Source: a virus
Reading direction: 5' to 3' (one strand)
Virus record (IMG/VR): IMGVR_UViG_3300029267_001718
Span: 1 to 64,000 of that record
DNA: 64,000 nucleotides
Positions 1 through 7,984 of this stretch are shown here, one piece after another. The notes under the pieces were generated by a model. It was given only the letters and a program-made list of their open reading frames with translations. It did no database searches and was not told the DNA's origin. Numbering within the stretch: the stretch's first letter is position 1; each line of letters begins with the position of its first letter. The translations under genes and the position numbers were made by a program.

Positions 1-697
1 ATATACAATTCGGATCATTCCTGCCCTTCATCAAACGTTGTTCCCATTCTTCCCCGGTAATATATTCAACCGTCAATTCAACGGGGTCTTCCCCAACCAA
101 AATATAAAGCCCGGGTTTTCCCGCGGGAATTAGCGTAAAGCAAATGTCTTCGGCGAATAACTCATTGAATCTTTTCAACGTGGCGTCGTCGAAATAATGT
201 GAGTAGTGGTGGCGGGAAGGCCCCGCGTTTTGATGTAACATTCTGGGCGGTTGTATTCCGAACTTACTCCAAACCACACGCAGACTCGGTCTGAGTTGTT
301 CAAACGGAATCACGTAATTCGCTCGGAGTTTTCCGGTTTCGGGACTTATGAGAAATTCTTTTTGGAGACGTGCAAAATGATGCCACCCATAGTGGTCTTC
401 AGATTTCTGGGGTGGGTTTGCTACAACGTCCGCGAACGGTCGTTTTCGTAATGTCGGGCAGTGTAGCCAACCCGATATTGCACGGTCCCAAACGTTTCGA
501 ATTACTGTAAATTTCCAGGCGTCTTTGAACCATTGCTGATCTTCCCATAGTTCAATTTCGAAGGCTCCGATGACACAACAATCCCAACGGTCGTAGTGGT
601 GCACTTGCTCAGGTCTGAGTGCTCCTACGTTTTGTTTCAACATGCTGCGGATGGACGTTCCCGCACACTTCGGTTTGCGTAAGAAAATGACAGCCAT
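1..697 (-). CDS. Sulfotransferase family protein, truncated by the window edge
   Basis: The minus strand is open from an ATG at 697 through position 1, giving 232 visible residues with no stop. A KPKCAGTS motif (residues 8-15) matches the 5'-phosphosulfate loop of PAPS-dependent sulfotransferases. VIRNVWDR (65-72) matches the 3'-phosphate-binding motif. Such enzymes transfer sulfate from PAPS to sugars or proteins. AAAGGAG sits 6 nt before the ATG, and a TTTGCA-17-TAGACT promoter lies upstream on the same strand. It is the only convincing minus-strand gene in the window. Family assignment is from motifs; the substrate is unknown, although the neighbouring sugar genes make a glycan plausible. 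Confidence 0.82.
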   Translation of the reverse strand, partial: MAVIFLRKPKCAGTSIRSMLKQNVGALRPEQVHHYDRWDCCVIGAFEIELWEDQQWFKDAWKFTVIRNVWDRAISGWLHCPTLRKRPFADVVANPPQKSEDHYGWHHFARLQKEFLISPETGKLRANYVIPFEQLRPSLRVVWSKFGIQPPRMLHQNAGPSRHHYSHYFDDATLKRFNELFAEDICFTLIPAGKPGLYILVGEDPVELTVEYITGEEWEQRLMKGRNDPNCI

Positions 698-731
698 GCG
701 TGACTCCTTTGTAATTTTGGGCACAACGCCA

Positions 732-760
732 AGTCTAGCACAGTGTTGTGCGGCTGCAAA
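732..760 (-). promoter_or_regulatory. Predicted promoter for the minus-strand sulfotransferase
   Basis: Read on the minus strand, TTTGCA (755-760) and TAGACT (732-737) are separated by 17 bp, and the -10 has an upstream TG extension. An inverted repeat GCACAAC/GTTGTGC (721-727 and 745-751) overlaps it and could be an operator. Confidence 0.5.
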
Positions 761-765
761 GTGGA

Positions 766-794
766 TTGACTTTTCCCCACTAGTGAGCTATTCT
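766..794 (+). promoter_or_regulatory. Predicted promoter, TTGACT-17-TATTCT
   Basis: TTGACT at 766-771 and TATTCT at 789-794 with 17-bp spacing, facing the small secreted-protein gene at 859. The same hexamers and spacing recur at 53202-53230, and neither copy carries the GCCG-type operator found at five other promoters. Confidence 0.6.
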
Positions 795-858
795 ATAGCT
801 TTACACGGTTCAATGAATTTTGTGAATGCGGAACGCAAAACTGAAAGGAGAATGAACC

Positions 859-1155
859 ATGCGAGGACTGTTGGTGGTCGCTGTTGTTTGTCTCGTGACG
901 TGCGGGGTTGCAATGGCGGACACCCAAGCGAAGACGTACGACAATGGAACGCAAACACTGGTCGTCGAGGCCACGGCAATTGTGCAGTCCCCGGGGGTGA
1001 CTGCTTGCGAGCGGGGCGTCTGCCCGATGCCAACGATGAAGTCAACGAGTCACACGAATTTGAAAACTTGCAGCACTACGGTCGGACGGCGAAAAGCACG
1101 CCGGTTTCTTTTCCGAAGGCGGTGTTCACACGGCGGCAGATGTCGGGGCGGATAG
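859..1155 (+). CDS. Small secreted Cys/Arg-rich protein
   Basis: A 98-residue protein with a clear signal peptide: an N-terminal Arg, then a hydrophobic core, with likely cleavage after the VAMA near residue 20. The mature part holds several cysteines and an Arg-rich C-terminus ending in glycines. AAAGGAG precedes the ATG at good spacing, and a promoter lies at 766-794. Short secreted Cys/Arg-rich proteins of this look are common in Planctomycetota, by recollection, so it may be a host-derived or host-adapted secreted factor. Function unknown. A terminator-like hairpin follows at 1195-1223. Confidence 0.65.
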   Translation: MRGLLVVAVVCLVTCGVAMADTQAKTYDNGTQTLVVEATAIVQSPGVTACERGVCPMPTMKSTSHTNLKTCSTTVGRRKARRFLFRRRCSHGGRCRGG

Positions 1156-1194
1156 CCCCGTACGTTGCAAGTGACACTGAACTTCGATACGATA

Positions 1195-1223
1195 GGAGCC
1201 AGGGGAACGTTTCCTCTGGCTCC
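1195..1223 (+). terminator. Hairpin downstream of the secreted-protein gene
   Basis: GGAGCCAG pairs with CTGGCTCC, and the inner GGAA/TTCC extends the stem. Only a short T-run (ATTTCTT) follows, so termination may be partial. Confidence 0.5.
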
Positions 1224-1230
1224 ATTTCTT

Positions 1231-1246
1231 GTGCACCCGGGGACAC
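1231..1246 (+). repeat. CCCGGGGACAC near-palindrome, copy 1
   Basis: GTGCACCCGGGGACAC lies between the hairpin at 1195 and the ATG at 1261. It is one of seven related copies. Confidence 0.7.
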
Positions 1247-1260
1247 CGGAAGGGAATACG

Positions 1261-1644
1261 ATGCCACAAACTTTTTTGGATAACGAACAAGTAGTTGCTG
1301 CGGTCAACGATCTGCAGGAAGTGATGCTGGAACTAGACGGCTCGGTCACTGTCGGAATGACGGGCGACGGTCAGCCGCATCTTGGAAGCATGTTGAATCT
1401 GCTCATGGAAGTGAAGCAAACGATCATCATGCTGAAGCATCAAAATCTGATCTTGCTGTCGTTCTTCGACGCAGTCATCAAGTCGTCGGAGGATGATATT
1501 TCTGACGCGGTGCTGAGTGACGCGGTGATTACGATGCGTGAAATGATCCGCGAATTCAAGGAACAAATCGCAGCCCGCCCGCCGAAGTCAAAACTCGCGA
1601 TGCCCGCGAAACCTTCTTCGATCATCACACCGCCAGGAGTGTAA
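1261..1644 (+). CDS. Hypothetical helical protein
   Basis: This 127-residue protein is read from ATG 1261, preceded by GGAAGGGA. Longer in-frame extensions run back through the hairpin and palindrome and are unlikely. The central part (about 45-100) is predominantly hydrophobic and amphipathic helix, and the C-terminus is Pro/Lys rich. I do not recognise a family. It sits directly before a dehydrogenase-like gene with a 1-nt gap, suggesting coexpression. Confidence 0.6.
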   Translation: MPQTFLDNEQVVAAVNDLQEVMLELDGSVTVGMTGDGQPHLGSMLNLLMEVKQTIIMLKHQNLILLSFFDAVIKSSEDDISDAVLSDAVITMREMIREFKEQIAARPPKSKLAMPAKPSSIITPPGV

Positions 1645-1645
1645 C

Positions 1646-2254
1646 ATGGGGACGTTTCTCGTTGTCGGCGGTAGCCGGGGGTACGGTTGCCAAATCGCGT
1701 TCACGTTGCAGGGCACGAAGCACAAAGTTTACACGCTGCAACGCACGCCTCCGCCTGATGGCATTTGGGGCGAAATGTGGTTTGAGCAAGATCTTGAAGA
1801 CTTCGCGAAAACGGCACTGACTGTCCACGCATTCGTCAGCGACGAAGTCGTTTTGGACGGTGTGGTCTTCGCGGCGGCAGCGAACGAGAAACGGGATCAT
1901 CGGGTGCTAAACGCGTTCGATCTCAGGGACCACCTTGAGACGAACGTGATAGCCCCGACTCTGATGCTCCGATATCTCGGTGAGCACGGCGTGCTGAAGC
2001 CGAATGGCGTGGCGATCTTCCTGTTGGATGACCGCGAGTTGGAGCCTGATCGACTTCCCTATATGGTTTCGAAGGCAGCGATCCGTCCTGTGGTCGACAC
2101 GTTCTTTCGGAGTTTTCACCACCAGATTCGGATTGTCTACGTTTGTCCACCCCCGTCCACGGTTCCCGGTTCGGAGGATATCGTCACCGAGACCATTCGG
2201 AAAGTGCTGACGGGTGAAACGGAAATCCTTGGGAATCTGATCGATTTAAGATAA
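1646..2254 (+). CDS. Short-chain dehydrogenase/reductase-like protein, divergent active site
   Basis: A 202-residue Rossmann-fold protein. GGSRGYG (8-14) matches the SDR nucleotide-binding loop, N100 fits the conserved strand-4 Asn region, and Y139xxxK143 is present. The catalytic Ser normally found just before the Tyr is replaced by a Leu-Leu-Asp-Asp stretch near 127-130, so oxidoreductase activity is uncertain. It probably binds NAD(P). The context is the sugar-modification block; a second, complete SDR lies at 3773. Confidence 0.75.
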   Translation: MGTFLVVGGSRGYGCQIAFTLQGTKHKVYTLQRTPPPDGIWGEMWFEQDLEDFAKTALTVHAFVSDEVVLDGVVFAAAANEKRDHRVLNAFDLRDHLETNVIAPTLMLRYLGEHGVLKPNGVAIFLLDDRELEPDRLPYMVSKAAIRPVVDTFFRSFHHQIRIVYVCPPPSTVPGSEDIVTETIRKVLTGETEILGNLIDLR

Positions 2255-2261
2255 ACTTGGG

Positions 2262-2290
2262 TTGACACGGTCGCCGATACCGGCTATACT
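2262..2290 (+). promoter_or_regulatory. Promoter with embedded GCCGATACCGGC operator, copy 1
   Basis: TTGACA (2262-2267), 17 bp, TATACT (2285-2290). The inverted repeat GCCGATACCGGC occupies 2273-2284, the 3' part of the spacer, so a bound protein would block polymerase. It drives the gene at 2327, whose leader ends in an accessible CCGGAG ribosome-binding site. Confidence 0.85.
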
Positions 2291-2326
2291 GTGGGGAAAT
2301 AAACACCACAAACCGGAGTAAGCCCA

Positions 2327-3418
2327 ATGCAACAATTGACGCTGTGGGAGGATGCTGTGTCGGATGAATTGCAACCATATTCGAAGGACGAAAAACCCAA
2401 TAAGAATTGCTACTACGTAGCAATTTCCTGTCTCCAAAAATGCGTGCGTCGGGGGTGGGTCGAGGGTGCGGTCAACTGGGCGAAAGTCGCTTGGCGGATC
2501 GATCCATATAGGTTGTTCTGCCGACTCTGGACAATCACGTTTGAGGATTGCGGGCGAGACTTGGAAACGCTACTCGCTCTGTATCGTCATCGGGGCGGGG
2601 GCAAGAAGTGGGAACCTATTGCGAAACTCGTCGAACAAATGGCGGGGGGAACTCACTGCAGGGCGGTTTCGCACGCTTCGCTGATAATGAAAAAGATCGG
2701 CGAAATCAACACGTCTCACCTGTTTGATTGTCTCAAGGACACCGAACATCGGCGGTTTATCAACCTCTGCTCAGATTGGGATTCGGAAGAACCGAATTGG
2801 GACATTTACGATGTCTGGGATTATGGGATAGGCGGGAAAAATTACGACTGGACGATTGAACTCGCACAACGGGCGAAGACGTTCGATTGGAGTGCGTTCG
2901 GGTGGTCCCTGCCGTATTTCTTCCAACGCTCGACATTTTGCCCCACAGAGACCGTATCGGACGAATGCGAGCCGCTCACGCTCTGGAATGACTTCCTACC
3001 GTTGGAAGCGTTGGACGTTCACACGCAGCCGGGAAAGCTCGCAATAGGTATTCTCTACAAACACAATCCTCTCGACTATTTCACCAAGGATCAGGCGGGG
3101 GATGCGTTGTTCTTCGCGGAGGGCTGGTTGCTGCGGAATCATTCTCCGTATCCGTACGATTGGGCGAGACTGCTGTGCGAACTCCGGAAGGATGACAACC
3201 CGGGTGGATCTTGGGCGTGGTATCTGGACCCCGAAGTCGTCGCACACACAAAAGCGGATCTGATTCCTGAGATTCTGTCGATTCGGGAATGGATGTTGGA
3301 AAAGGGCTCGATGGTGAAAGACGGCGAACGTCTTCAAATCGAATATTACAAGGATCACATTGAACTGGAGGATGCCACCCATGCCAGTCGTGGAGAAATC
3401 GAAACTGAAAGTTGCTGA
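2327..3418 (+). CDS. Hypothetical protein with a helical, clamp-loader-lid-like N-terminal part
   Basis: This 363-residue protein starts at an ATG preceded by CCGGAG. Residues about 25-85 hold a pattern of paired helices with a WRxxxITFEDCG-like segment. That recalls the C-terminal helical domain of MgsA/RarA-type AAA+ proteins, seen alone in some phage genomes. No ATP-binding motif is present. The gene has its own operator-bearing promoter, shared in type with early genes at 54-63 kb, so it probably belongs to the same regulon. The functional suggestion is weak. Confidence 0.6.
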   Translation: MQQLTLWEDAVSDELQPYSKDEKPNKNCYYVAISCLQKCVRRGWVEGAVNWAKVAWRIDPYRLFCRLWTITFEDCGRDLETLLALYRHRGGGKKWEPIAKLVEQMAGGTHCRAVSHASLIMKKIGEINTSHLFDCLKDTEHRRFINLCSDWDSEEPNWDIYDVWDYGIGGKNYDWTIELAQRAKTFDWSAFGWSLPYFFQRSTFCPTETVSDECEPLTLWNDFLPLEALDVHTQPGKLAIGILYKHNPLDYFTKDQAGDALFFAEGWLLRNHSPYPYDWARLLCELRKDDNPGGSWAWYLDPEVVAHTKADLIPEILSIREWMLEKGSMVKDGERLQIEYYKDHIELEDATHASRGEIETESC

Positions 3419-3563
3419 TCGCGTGACGTTCGTCAATGCGTCACGCGTGGAAATCGGAACCATTTTGAAGATCCGCGAGGGTATCGCGTACGTGCGTGCG
3501 GACAATCCTAGAATTGTGCGTCTTGTGGAACGACCACTTGATGAGTTAGAATCTTTTGGGTAG
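3381..3563 (+). CDS. Small hypothetical protein, SH3-like beta pattern
   Basis: A 60-residue protein read from ATG 3381, which lies 9 nt after a GGAGG. The ATG at 3372 abuts that site too closely. It overlaps the end of the 2327 gene, implying coupled translation. The alternating pattern (VADRVTFV, GTILKIREGIAYV) resembles small beta-barrel proteins found in phages. Function unknown. Confidence 0.55.
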   Translation: MPVVEKSKLKVADRVTFVNASRVEIGTILKIREGIAYVRADNPRIVRLVERPLDELESFG

Positions 3564-3703
3564 TTGGCTTGCTGGCTCAGCCACCGGAGCACTACGGGGT
3601 GAGCGTTGCGATTTGGCGTGTAGGATGAAGCATTGTGCCCCTGTGGGGCAAGGATCAAACGCGACGGAACACCCTCGGGCGATTGCTCGGCTTGGAGGAA
3701 AAT

Positions 3704-3747
3704 GAGTGTCACTATCCTAGCGGGAGAGAACATCCGACACTCCCGCT
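3704..3747 (+). promoter_or_regulatory. Leader with two mutually exclusive hairpins
   Basis: GAGTGTC (3704-3710) can pair with GACACTC (3736-3742). AGCGGGAG (3719-3726) can pair with CTCCCGCT (3740-3747). The two 3' arms overlap, so only one helix can form. The SDR ribosome-binding site is at 3761, making an attenuator or conformational switch conceivable; the second hairpin could also be a weak terminator. Confidence 0.35.
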
Positions 3748-3772
3748 GAATATTTGAACCGGAGTATGATTG

Positions 3773-4444
3773 ATGCAGTATTTAATTACTGGAACGTCTT
3801 ATGGTTTGGGGGCAGCGATTGCCGAAGCGGTTGTGGGGAAGGGCAACGCGGTTCTGACTTGTTCGCGGACTGAACCCAGGAAAATGAAACTGCAAAACTG
3901 GGTGCGGTGCGACATGTCCCGAAGTCAGGATATCAACCACGTGATTGACTTCGCTCGTGCAACGCAATACCACTTTCAAGGCGTTGTTTTCAACGCTGCA
4001 ATCGCGGACAAATCCGTAGACCAATGGAAGCCTGAGCAAATTCGTCGGCACATGGAGACGAATTTTTTCGGGATCGCGGAAATGTTCCACAAGTTGCGGT
4101 TGTTCAATCTACTCCATAGCGAAGTCTGCAATGTGGTCTTGCTGTCTTCGTTTCTGCAGAATGGTAACGCACGCCAACCCGCATACGCGGCGAGCAAGGC
4201 AGCGTTGTGGTCTTGGATGCGATCCTTCACGTTGGCACAAACGGCCAGCGGAAATGCCGAGAACATCCAGATGAACATGATTTGGCCTGGACGCGTGGAA
4301 ACGCCAGCGAATCCGAAGCGTGAGCTACCTGATGGCGATCCGAATCTATTCCGCAAACCCGAGGAAGTAGTGCCGATTGTGATGCACTATTTGACACTGC
4401 CAAAGGGCGGTCCTCGTGGAACCGTTTACGACATGGGAAGATGA
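3773..4444 (+). CDS. Classical short-chain dehydrogenase/reductase
   Basis: A 223-residue protein with every SDR hallmark: TGTSYGLG (6-13) for NAD(P), NAA (74-76), catalytic S125/S126, and Y138xxxK142. ATG 3773 lies 8 nt after GGAG; an in-frame TTG one codon earlier is less likely. It probably reduces or oxidises a sugar or lipid-like carbonyl in the cytoplasm. Neighbouring cupin, epimerase and aminotransferase genes suggest a role in making a modified sugar; the substrate is not predictable. Confidence 0.85.
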   Translation: MQYLITGTSYGLGAAIAEAVVGKGNAVLTCSRTEPRKMKLQNWVRCDMSRSQDINHVIDFARATQYHFQGVVFNAAIADKSVDQWKPEQIRRHMETNFFGIAEMFHKLRLFNLLHSEVCNVVLLSSFLQNGNARQPAYAASKAALWSWMRSFTLAQTASGNAENIQMNMIWPGRVETPANPKRELPDGDPNLFRKPEEVVPIVMHYLTLPKGGPRGTVYDMGR

Positions 4445-4476
4445 ACTAATATGGAGGGGCTGGCTTCTCCGTCTAG

Positions 4477-4500
4477 CGTGGAGTCCCCCCCAACTCCACG
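4477..4500 (+). promoter_or_regulatory. Strong hairpin in the leader of the 4526 gene
   Basis: CGTGGAGT (4477-4484) pairs with ACTCCACG (4493-4500) around a C-rich loop. No T-tract follows, so it looks like a leader structure or processing signal rather than a terminator. Confidence 0.4.
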
Positions 4501-4525
4501 TGGTTGGCCAAACAGTAGGTGAATC

Positions 4526-4867
4526 ATGTACGGACTTATTCTGGTCGTTGCGTTGTTGGGTGAGACTGAACGCGAAGCGTGTGAACGTCTCGCTCCGCAA
4601 ATGAACGGTAAGACTGAAGTCTTGATGCCTGACGAAACGCGGTGCGATATTCTCACGGAGTCGACGGCGTGGGAAGTGGATTGGGCGGACAAATGGGCGG
4701 AGGGCGTTGGCCAAGCGTTGCTCTATTCGATCTGGACGGGCAAAGATCCCGGGTTGTTGCTGCTTGTGAAGGATTGGCGAAAAGAAAAAGTTCATATCTT
4801 GCGGGCGAAAATGGTCTGCGAAAAAGTGGGCGTGAAATTCCGAATTGATTTCAGCGATAAGGATTAG
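4526..4867 (+). CDS. PD-(D/E)XK-like small protein
   Basis: A 113-residue protein. D41, then E50-V-D52 and K56 followed by Q63, gives a layout like compact PD-(D/E)XK nuclease folds (D, ExD, K, Q). The conserved AWEVDWADKWAEGVGQAL segment is one I associate with an uncharacterised bacterial and phage family often annotated as endonuclease-like. The first 12 residues are hydrophobic and could be a short signal segment, which would be odd for a nuclease. A GTAGGTGA ribosome-binding site precedes the ATG. Activity is unproven. Confidence 0.55.
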   Translation: MYGLILVVALLGETEREACERLAPQMNGKTEVLMPDETRCDILTESTAWEVDWADKWAEGVGQALLYSIWTGKDPGLLLLVKDWRKEKVHILRAKMVCEKVGVKFRIDFSDKD

Positions 4868-4870
4868 GAA

Positions 4871-5326
4871 ATGTATCGCGAACCTCGCTCGAAAATACTT
4901 GAGACATCCTGCAATCCCGTCACGCTGGACGACGGGCGAGGCGGAATCTTCACAGGGTTTCCGGTATTCGAACAGAAGATCGTGGAATTCAACGCTATCT
5001 TCACGAACCCGGGCAAGCAACGCGGTTTTCACATGCATCCGGAATTCAATGAATACGTGTTAGTGATGTCCGGACATGGAGCGTATGTCGAATATGACCC
5101 CGGGTGCACAAGCGAGTCGGTGATGGGTGGTGAGGATCTTGTTTTTGAACCGACGAAACACGTCTTCAAGATGGGTCCAGGCGACTGCATTTATTTTCCG
5201 AGAAACACGTATCACACGTTCTACGCGATCACTGAAGTAGCGATGGTTGCGATGTTAGATAAGAAATGGGACGATTGCGACGTTCCGCTTGTTCCTCTCG
5301 ATGTGGAGGCTTTTGTCGATGGCTGA
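4871..5326 (+). CDS. Cupin-domain protein, possible sugar-nucleotide isomerase/epimerase
   Basis: A 151-residue single cupin. Motif 1 is visible as GFHMHPEFNEY (about residues 56-66), which supplies His/His/Glu ligands, and motif 2 as GPGDCIYFPRNTYHTF (about 100-115). Cupins of this size in sugar clusters include dTDP-4-keto-6-deoxyhexose epimerases and ketoisomerases. Its place beside an extended SDR and a DegT aminotransferase fits such a role, but simple metal-binding cupins with other activities cannot be excluded. Confidence 0.75.
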   Translation: MYREPRSKILETSCNPVTLDDGRGGIFTGFPVFEQKIVEFNAIFTNPGKQRGFHMHPEFNEYVLVMSGHGAYVEYDPGCTSESVMGGEDLVFEPTKHVFKMGPGDCIYFPRNTYHTFYAITEVAMVAMLDKKWDDCDVPLVPLDVEAFVDG

Positions 5327-5498
5327 GTATCGATTTTTGAAAAAGGACGAGATCATTCAGGAAGGCGACGAAGTCGACGCGTGTGGGGACGGTTGGCGGG
5401 ATGACCCGAAGTGGGAGCCTGCAACGTGCATCGGTCAACCCGCTCCTGATCCTGCGTACCCGAGTCATCGGATATATCGACGGAAAATTTCAGAATGA
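5319..5498 (+). CDS. Small conserved phage-type protein
   Basis: A 59-residue protein. ATG 5319 overlaps the cupin stop and lies about 10 nt after TGGAGG. The opening MAEYRFLKKDEIIQEGDEV resembles short phage proteins of unknown function that share a YRFLxxGExIxxGDE opening. The acidic GDE loop may bind a ligand or partner. No further claim. Confidence 0.6.
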   Translation: MAEYRFLKKDEIIQEGDEVDACGDGWRDDPKWEPATCIGQPAPDPAYPSHRIYRRKISE

Positions 5499-6931
5499 GA
5501 TTTCTCTACGATCACTATTTCTACGCGTCGAAAAGCATCCACGGGATTAGTTCGTTCTCGCTGATCCGTAGTTTGGCTCATGGTTGTCGGCGACTCGGGG
5601 AAACGGTTGCAATTGACTACGCGGCTCCGAAGGTTGCGAAGGATTCGATTCAGTGGGATGCTGACGACTTGCGGGGGTGCGGTCTGTTTCCGCATGAGTT
5701 GGGACCGTCGAAGATGCCTCGCGAACCTTATCCGTTCTTCGAACCTGAGTACGTGCGATTCATTCGTGACAAGAATTATGCAGCGGACTTCCTTCTGACG
5801 AAAACGTATGCCCATGTTCCGAGTCTCTGCACGCTACAGCACACTCTCGCGTCGAAATGGGAGTTGTTCCTGCCGTTGCCGATCATCAACTATTTCACGG
5901 AGACGACGCTGGACGATGCACTGTGCAAGTGGGGACTGAACGAGGACTATGCTGCGGGATCGATTGCGTTGAGTGCGGCGTGCTGTCCGATGTTTGTGTT
6001 GAATCCGTTTGACATTCAGGAAGTTCGGCGATTGATTCGACGATACCTGTCGTCGTCGCTGGTTGGCAAAGCGTTGGAAAATATCCACGTTGTTCCCCCG
6101 TCGTTCGAAGCTGACTATATCGATTCTCAAATCCCGCTCTGGGAAGCTGAACGGCGTGAGCGTCGGTTGTCGGGACGGATCAACGTTTTTCACGGCGGGG
6201 CAGTCGATCCGAAACGACACGTCACGGATCTAGTGAACGCGGTTGAGGAAGTGCGTCGTACGGGTGCGGACGTGCATGTGCATTTGGTCACGCAAACGAG
6301 TCAAAAATTTGAGCAACCTTGGGTGCACTGTGTAAACAACTGCAGCGGGCGGGACTACATAGACCAATTCGGCAAGGGTGACATTCTCTGGATGGCAGCG
6401 GACTACGAAGGCACGGGTCTGGGGTATATGGAAGCGATGCGTTCTGGCATGATTCCGATCTGCAACGAGAAAGCGTTGTGGGTTGTGCACCGAATGCCAG
6501 GAGGTTACCCGTTTTTCTTCAGAAATTTCTCGTCGGAACATCACCTGATGCTTGGGGCGATGGTCAAGCGGTTCGCGGAGTTCAAGGATTCGTGGCAACC
6601 TGAGATCATTGCCAAGGCGGGGGAGTGGTCGTCTGAACCTGTCGCCCGCACGTTTCTCGACACGGCGGCGAAGGTTATCAAACCTTACACAGAGAGTAAC
6701 ATCGAAACCGCTAAACGCTGTTTCGCTTTCAAGTTTTTGCGTACGGCGGATGAGCGTGGTCTACTCCCTGAACGTGTGACGCTCGCGGACGTTCTTCCCA
6801 TTATGACTTCAGTGACGGATAAGGAATTTCCGTTTGAGTGGGTAGGTCATCGCGGGATCAAATACATGCTTCAGGCGTTGGGATATTCGGACACGTGCGA
6901 ATCCTCTGAGATCATTATGGAAAGGACTTAG
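5495..6931 (+). CDS. GT-B fold glycosyltransferase (GT4-like)
   Basis: A 478-residue protein with two Rossmann-like halves. The C-terminal half carries FHGGAVDPKRH near residue 230 (donor-domain start) and YEGTGLGYMEAMRSG near 306, the acidic nucleotide-sugar-binding region of GT4 enzymes. It likely transfers a sugar from an NDP-sugar donor in the cytoplasm. It overlaps the preceding gene by 4 nt and leads straight into the epimerase at 6934, so the enzymes are probably made together. The acceptor is unknown. Confidence 0.78.
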   Translation: MRFLYDHYFYASKSIHGISSFSLIRSLAHGCRRLGETVAIDYAAPKVAKDSIQWDADDLRGCGLFPHELGPSKMPREPYPFFEPEYVRFIRDKNYAADFLLTKTYAHVPSLCTLQHTLASKWELFLPLPIINYFTETTLDDALCKWGLNEDYAAGSIALSAACCPMFVLNPFDIQEVRRLIRRYLSSSLVGKALENIHVVPPSFEADYIDSQIPLWEAERRERRLSGRINVFHGGAVDPKRHVTDLVNAVEEVRRTGADVHVHLVTQTSQKFEQPWVHCVNNCSGRDYIDQFGKGDILWMAADYEGTGLGYMEAMRSGMIPICNEKALWVVHRMPGGYPFFFRNFSSEHHLMLGAMVKRFAEFKDSWQPEIIAKAGEWSSEPVARTFLDTAAKVIKPYTESNIETAKRCFAFKFLRTADERGLLPERVTLADVLPIMTSVTDKEFPFEWVGHRGIKYMLQALGYSDTCESSEIIMERT

Positions 6932-6933
6932 TT

Positions 6934-7863
6934 GTGAACGTTTTGATAACTGGTGGTGCGGGATTCAAGGGCGTGGTCTTGACTGAAATGCTGGCGAGAT
7001 TGTCGGCGGGTCACGAGATCGTGGTCATCGACAATTTTCGTTGGGGGTTGAGTCCAGTATTGACATTGTTTCAATACCCGAACGTGAAAATCGTTAAGGG
7101 CGACGTTCGCGACAAGCAACTGATGGAAGGCTACGTTCTCGGGGCGGACGTGATTATCAACCTTGCAGGGATCGTCGGCTATCCGGAATGTGCTCGGTTC
7201 GAACGCGAAGCCCGCGAAGTCAATGTCGATGCGGTCTATCAATTGGCGGATATGGTGAAGCCGTCGCAGAAATTCATTCAAGCCTCGACGGGATCTGTCT
7301 ACGGCAAGTTGGATGACACGTGCACCGAAACCAGCGGGACGAATCCGCTGACGGTCTACGGCGAGACAAACTTGGAAGCGGAAACTCCGGTCTTGGGGGC
7401 GGGTGGGATCTGTCTGCGATTCGCGACAGCGTTCGGCATTAGCCCGTGTATGCGGTTTGATCTTCTGCCGAACTTCTTCAGCTTTCGGGCAGTGCATGAT
7501 CGATACCTCGTTGTGTACGAAGCTGAAGCACGGCGGACGTTCATCGACACCTACGACATGGCGAGGGCTTACCTCTTCGCAATAGACCACTACGAGGCTA
7601 TGAAGGGCGGAATCTTCAACGTCGGTGACGAACGTCTCAACGTCAACAAGGGCGATGTCGCCGAGTGGGTCTGCGAACTCACCGGGGCGGATCTCTTCAT
7701 CGAATCAGTGGGCAAGGATCTGGACGCTCGCGATTACGAAGTCAGCTACGCGAAAATCAACGCTCTCGGCTACTTCTGCCAGCATACTGTGCAGGACCGA
7801 CTTCCGCTGATCGTCAAAATTGCCGAGTTGTATGATCGGCGGGACAATTGGCGAATTGGTTGA
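6934..7863 (+). CDS. Extended-SDR NAD-dependent sugar epimerase/dehydratase, Lys replaced
   Basis: A 309-residue protein. TGGAGFKG (6-13) binds NAD(P), STGSVYG (118-124) holds the catalytic Ser/Thr region, and Tyr142 heads the YxxxK motif. The Lys position is Asn146 (YGETN), which should lower the Tyr pKa effect normally needed for hydride transfer. GTG is taken as start, 9 nt after AAAGGA. The family converts nucleotide sugars (4-epimerases, 4,6-dehydratases). The Asn substitution makes exact activity doubtful or altered. Confidence 0.82.
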   Translation: MNVLITGGAGFKGVVLTEMLARLSAGHEIVVIDNFRWGLSPVLTLFQYPNVKIVKGDVRDKQLMEGYVLGADVIINLAGIVGYPECARFEREAREVNVDAVYQLADMVKPSQKFIQASTGSVYGKLDDTCTETSGTNPLTVYGETNLEAETPVLGAGGICLRFATAFGISPCMRFDLLPNFFSFRAVHDRYLVVYEAEARRTFIDTYDMARAYLFAIDHYEAMKGGIFNVGDERLNVNKGDVAEWVCELTGADLFIESVGKDLDARDYEVSYAKINALGYFCQHTVQDRLPLIVKIAELYDRRDNWRIG

Positions 7864-7984
7864 AAATTCTTTTTAGTGTGTGAAACCCGAACGAAAAGGC
7901 ACTTCCGAACTAGACACTTTGGAAAATGTGAATAGTAGCAGTGCCTAAATTGCTAGCAGCCTAAGAATTGGGCAGGAGCGGAAA
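7864..7984 (+). promoter_or_regulatory. Intergenic leader before the aminotransferase
   Basis: The 121-nt gap holds an inverted repeat GGCACT/AGTGCC spanning a loop of about 40 nt, and a GGCAGGAG ribosome-binding site before ATG 7985. No convincing promoter pair was identified. Confidence 0.3.

Noticed and set aside
642-1283. Long + frame through the sulfotransferase start and secreted-protein gene
   Set aside because: Crosses promoter elements and is out of frame with the signal-peptide gene; a chance opening.
3626-3706. 26-codon frame beginning ATGAAGCAT
   Set aside because: No usable ribosome-binding site, overlaps predicted hairpins; left as non-coding leader.
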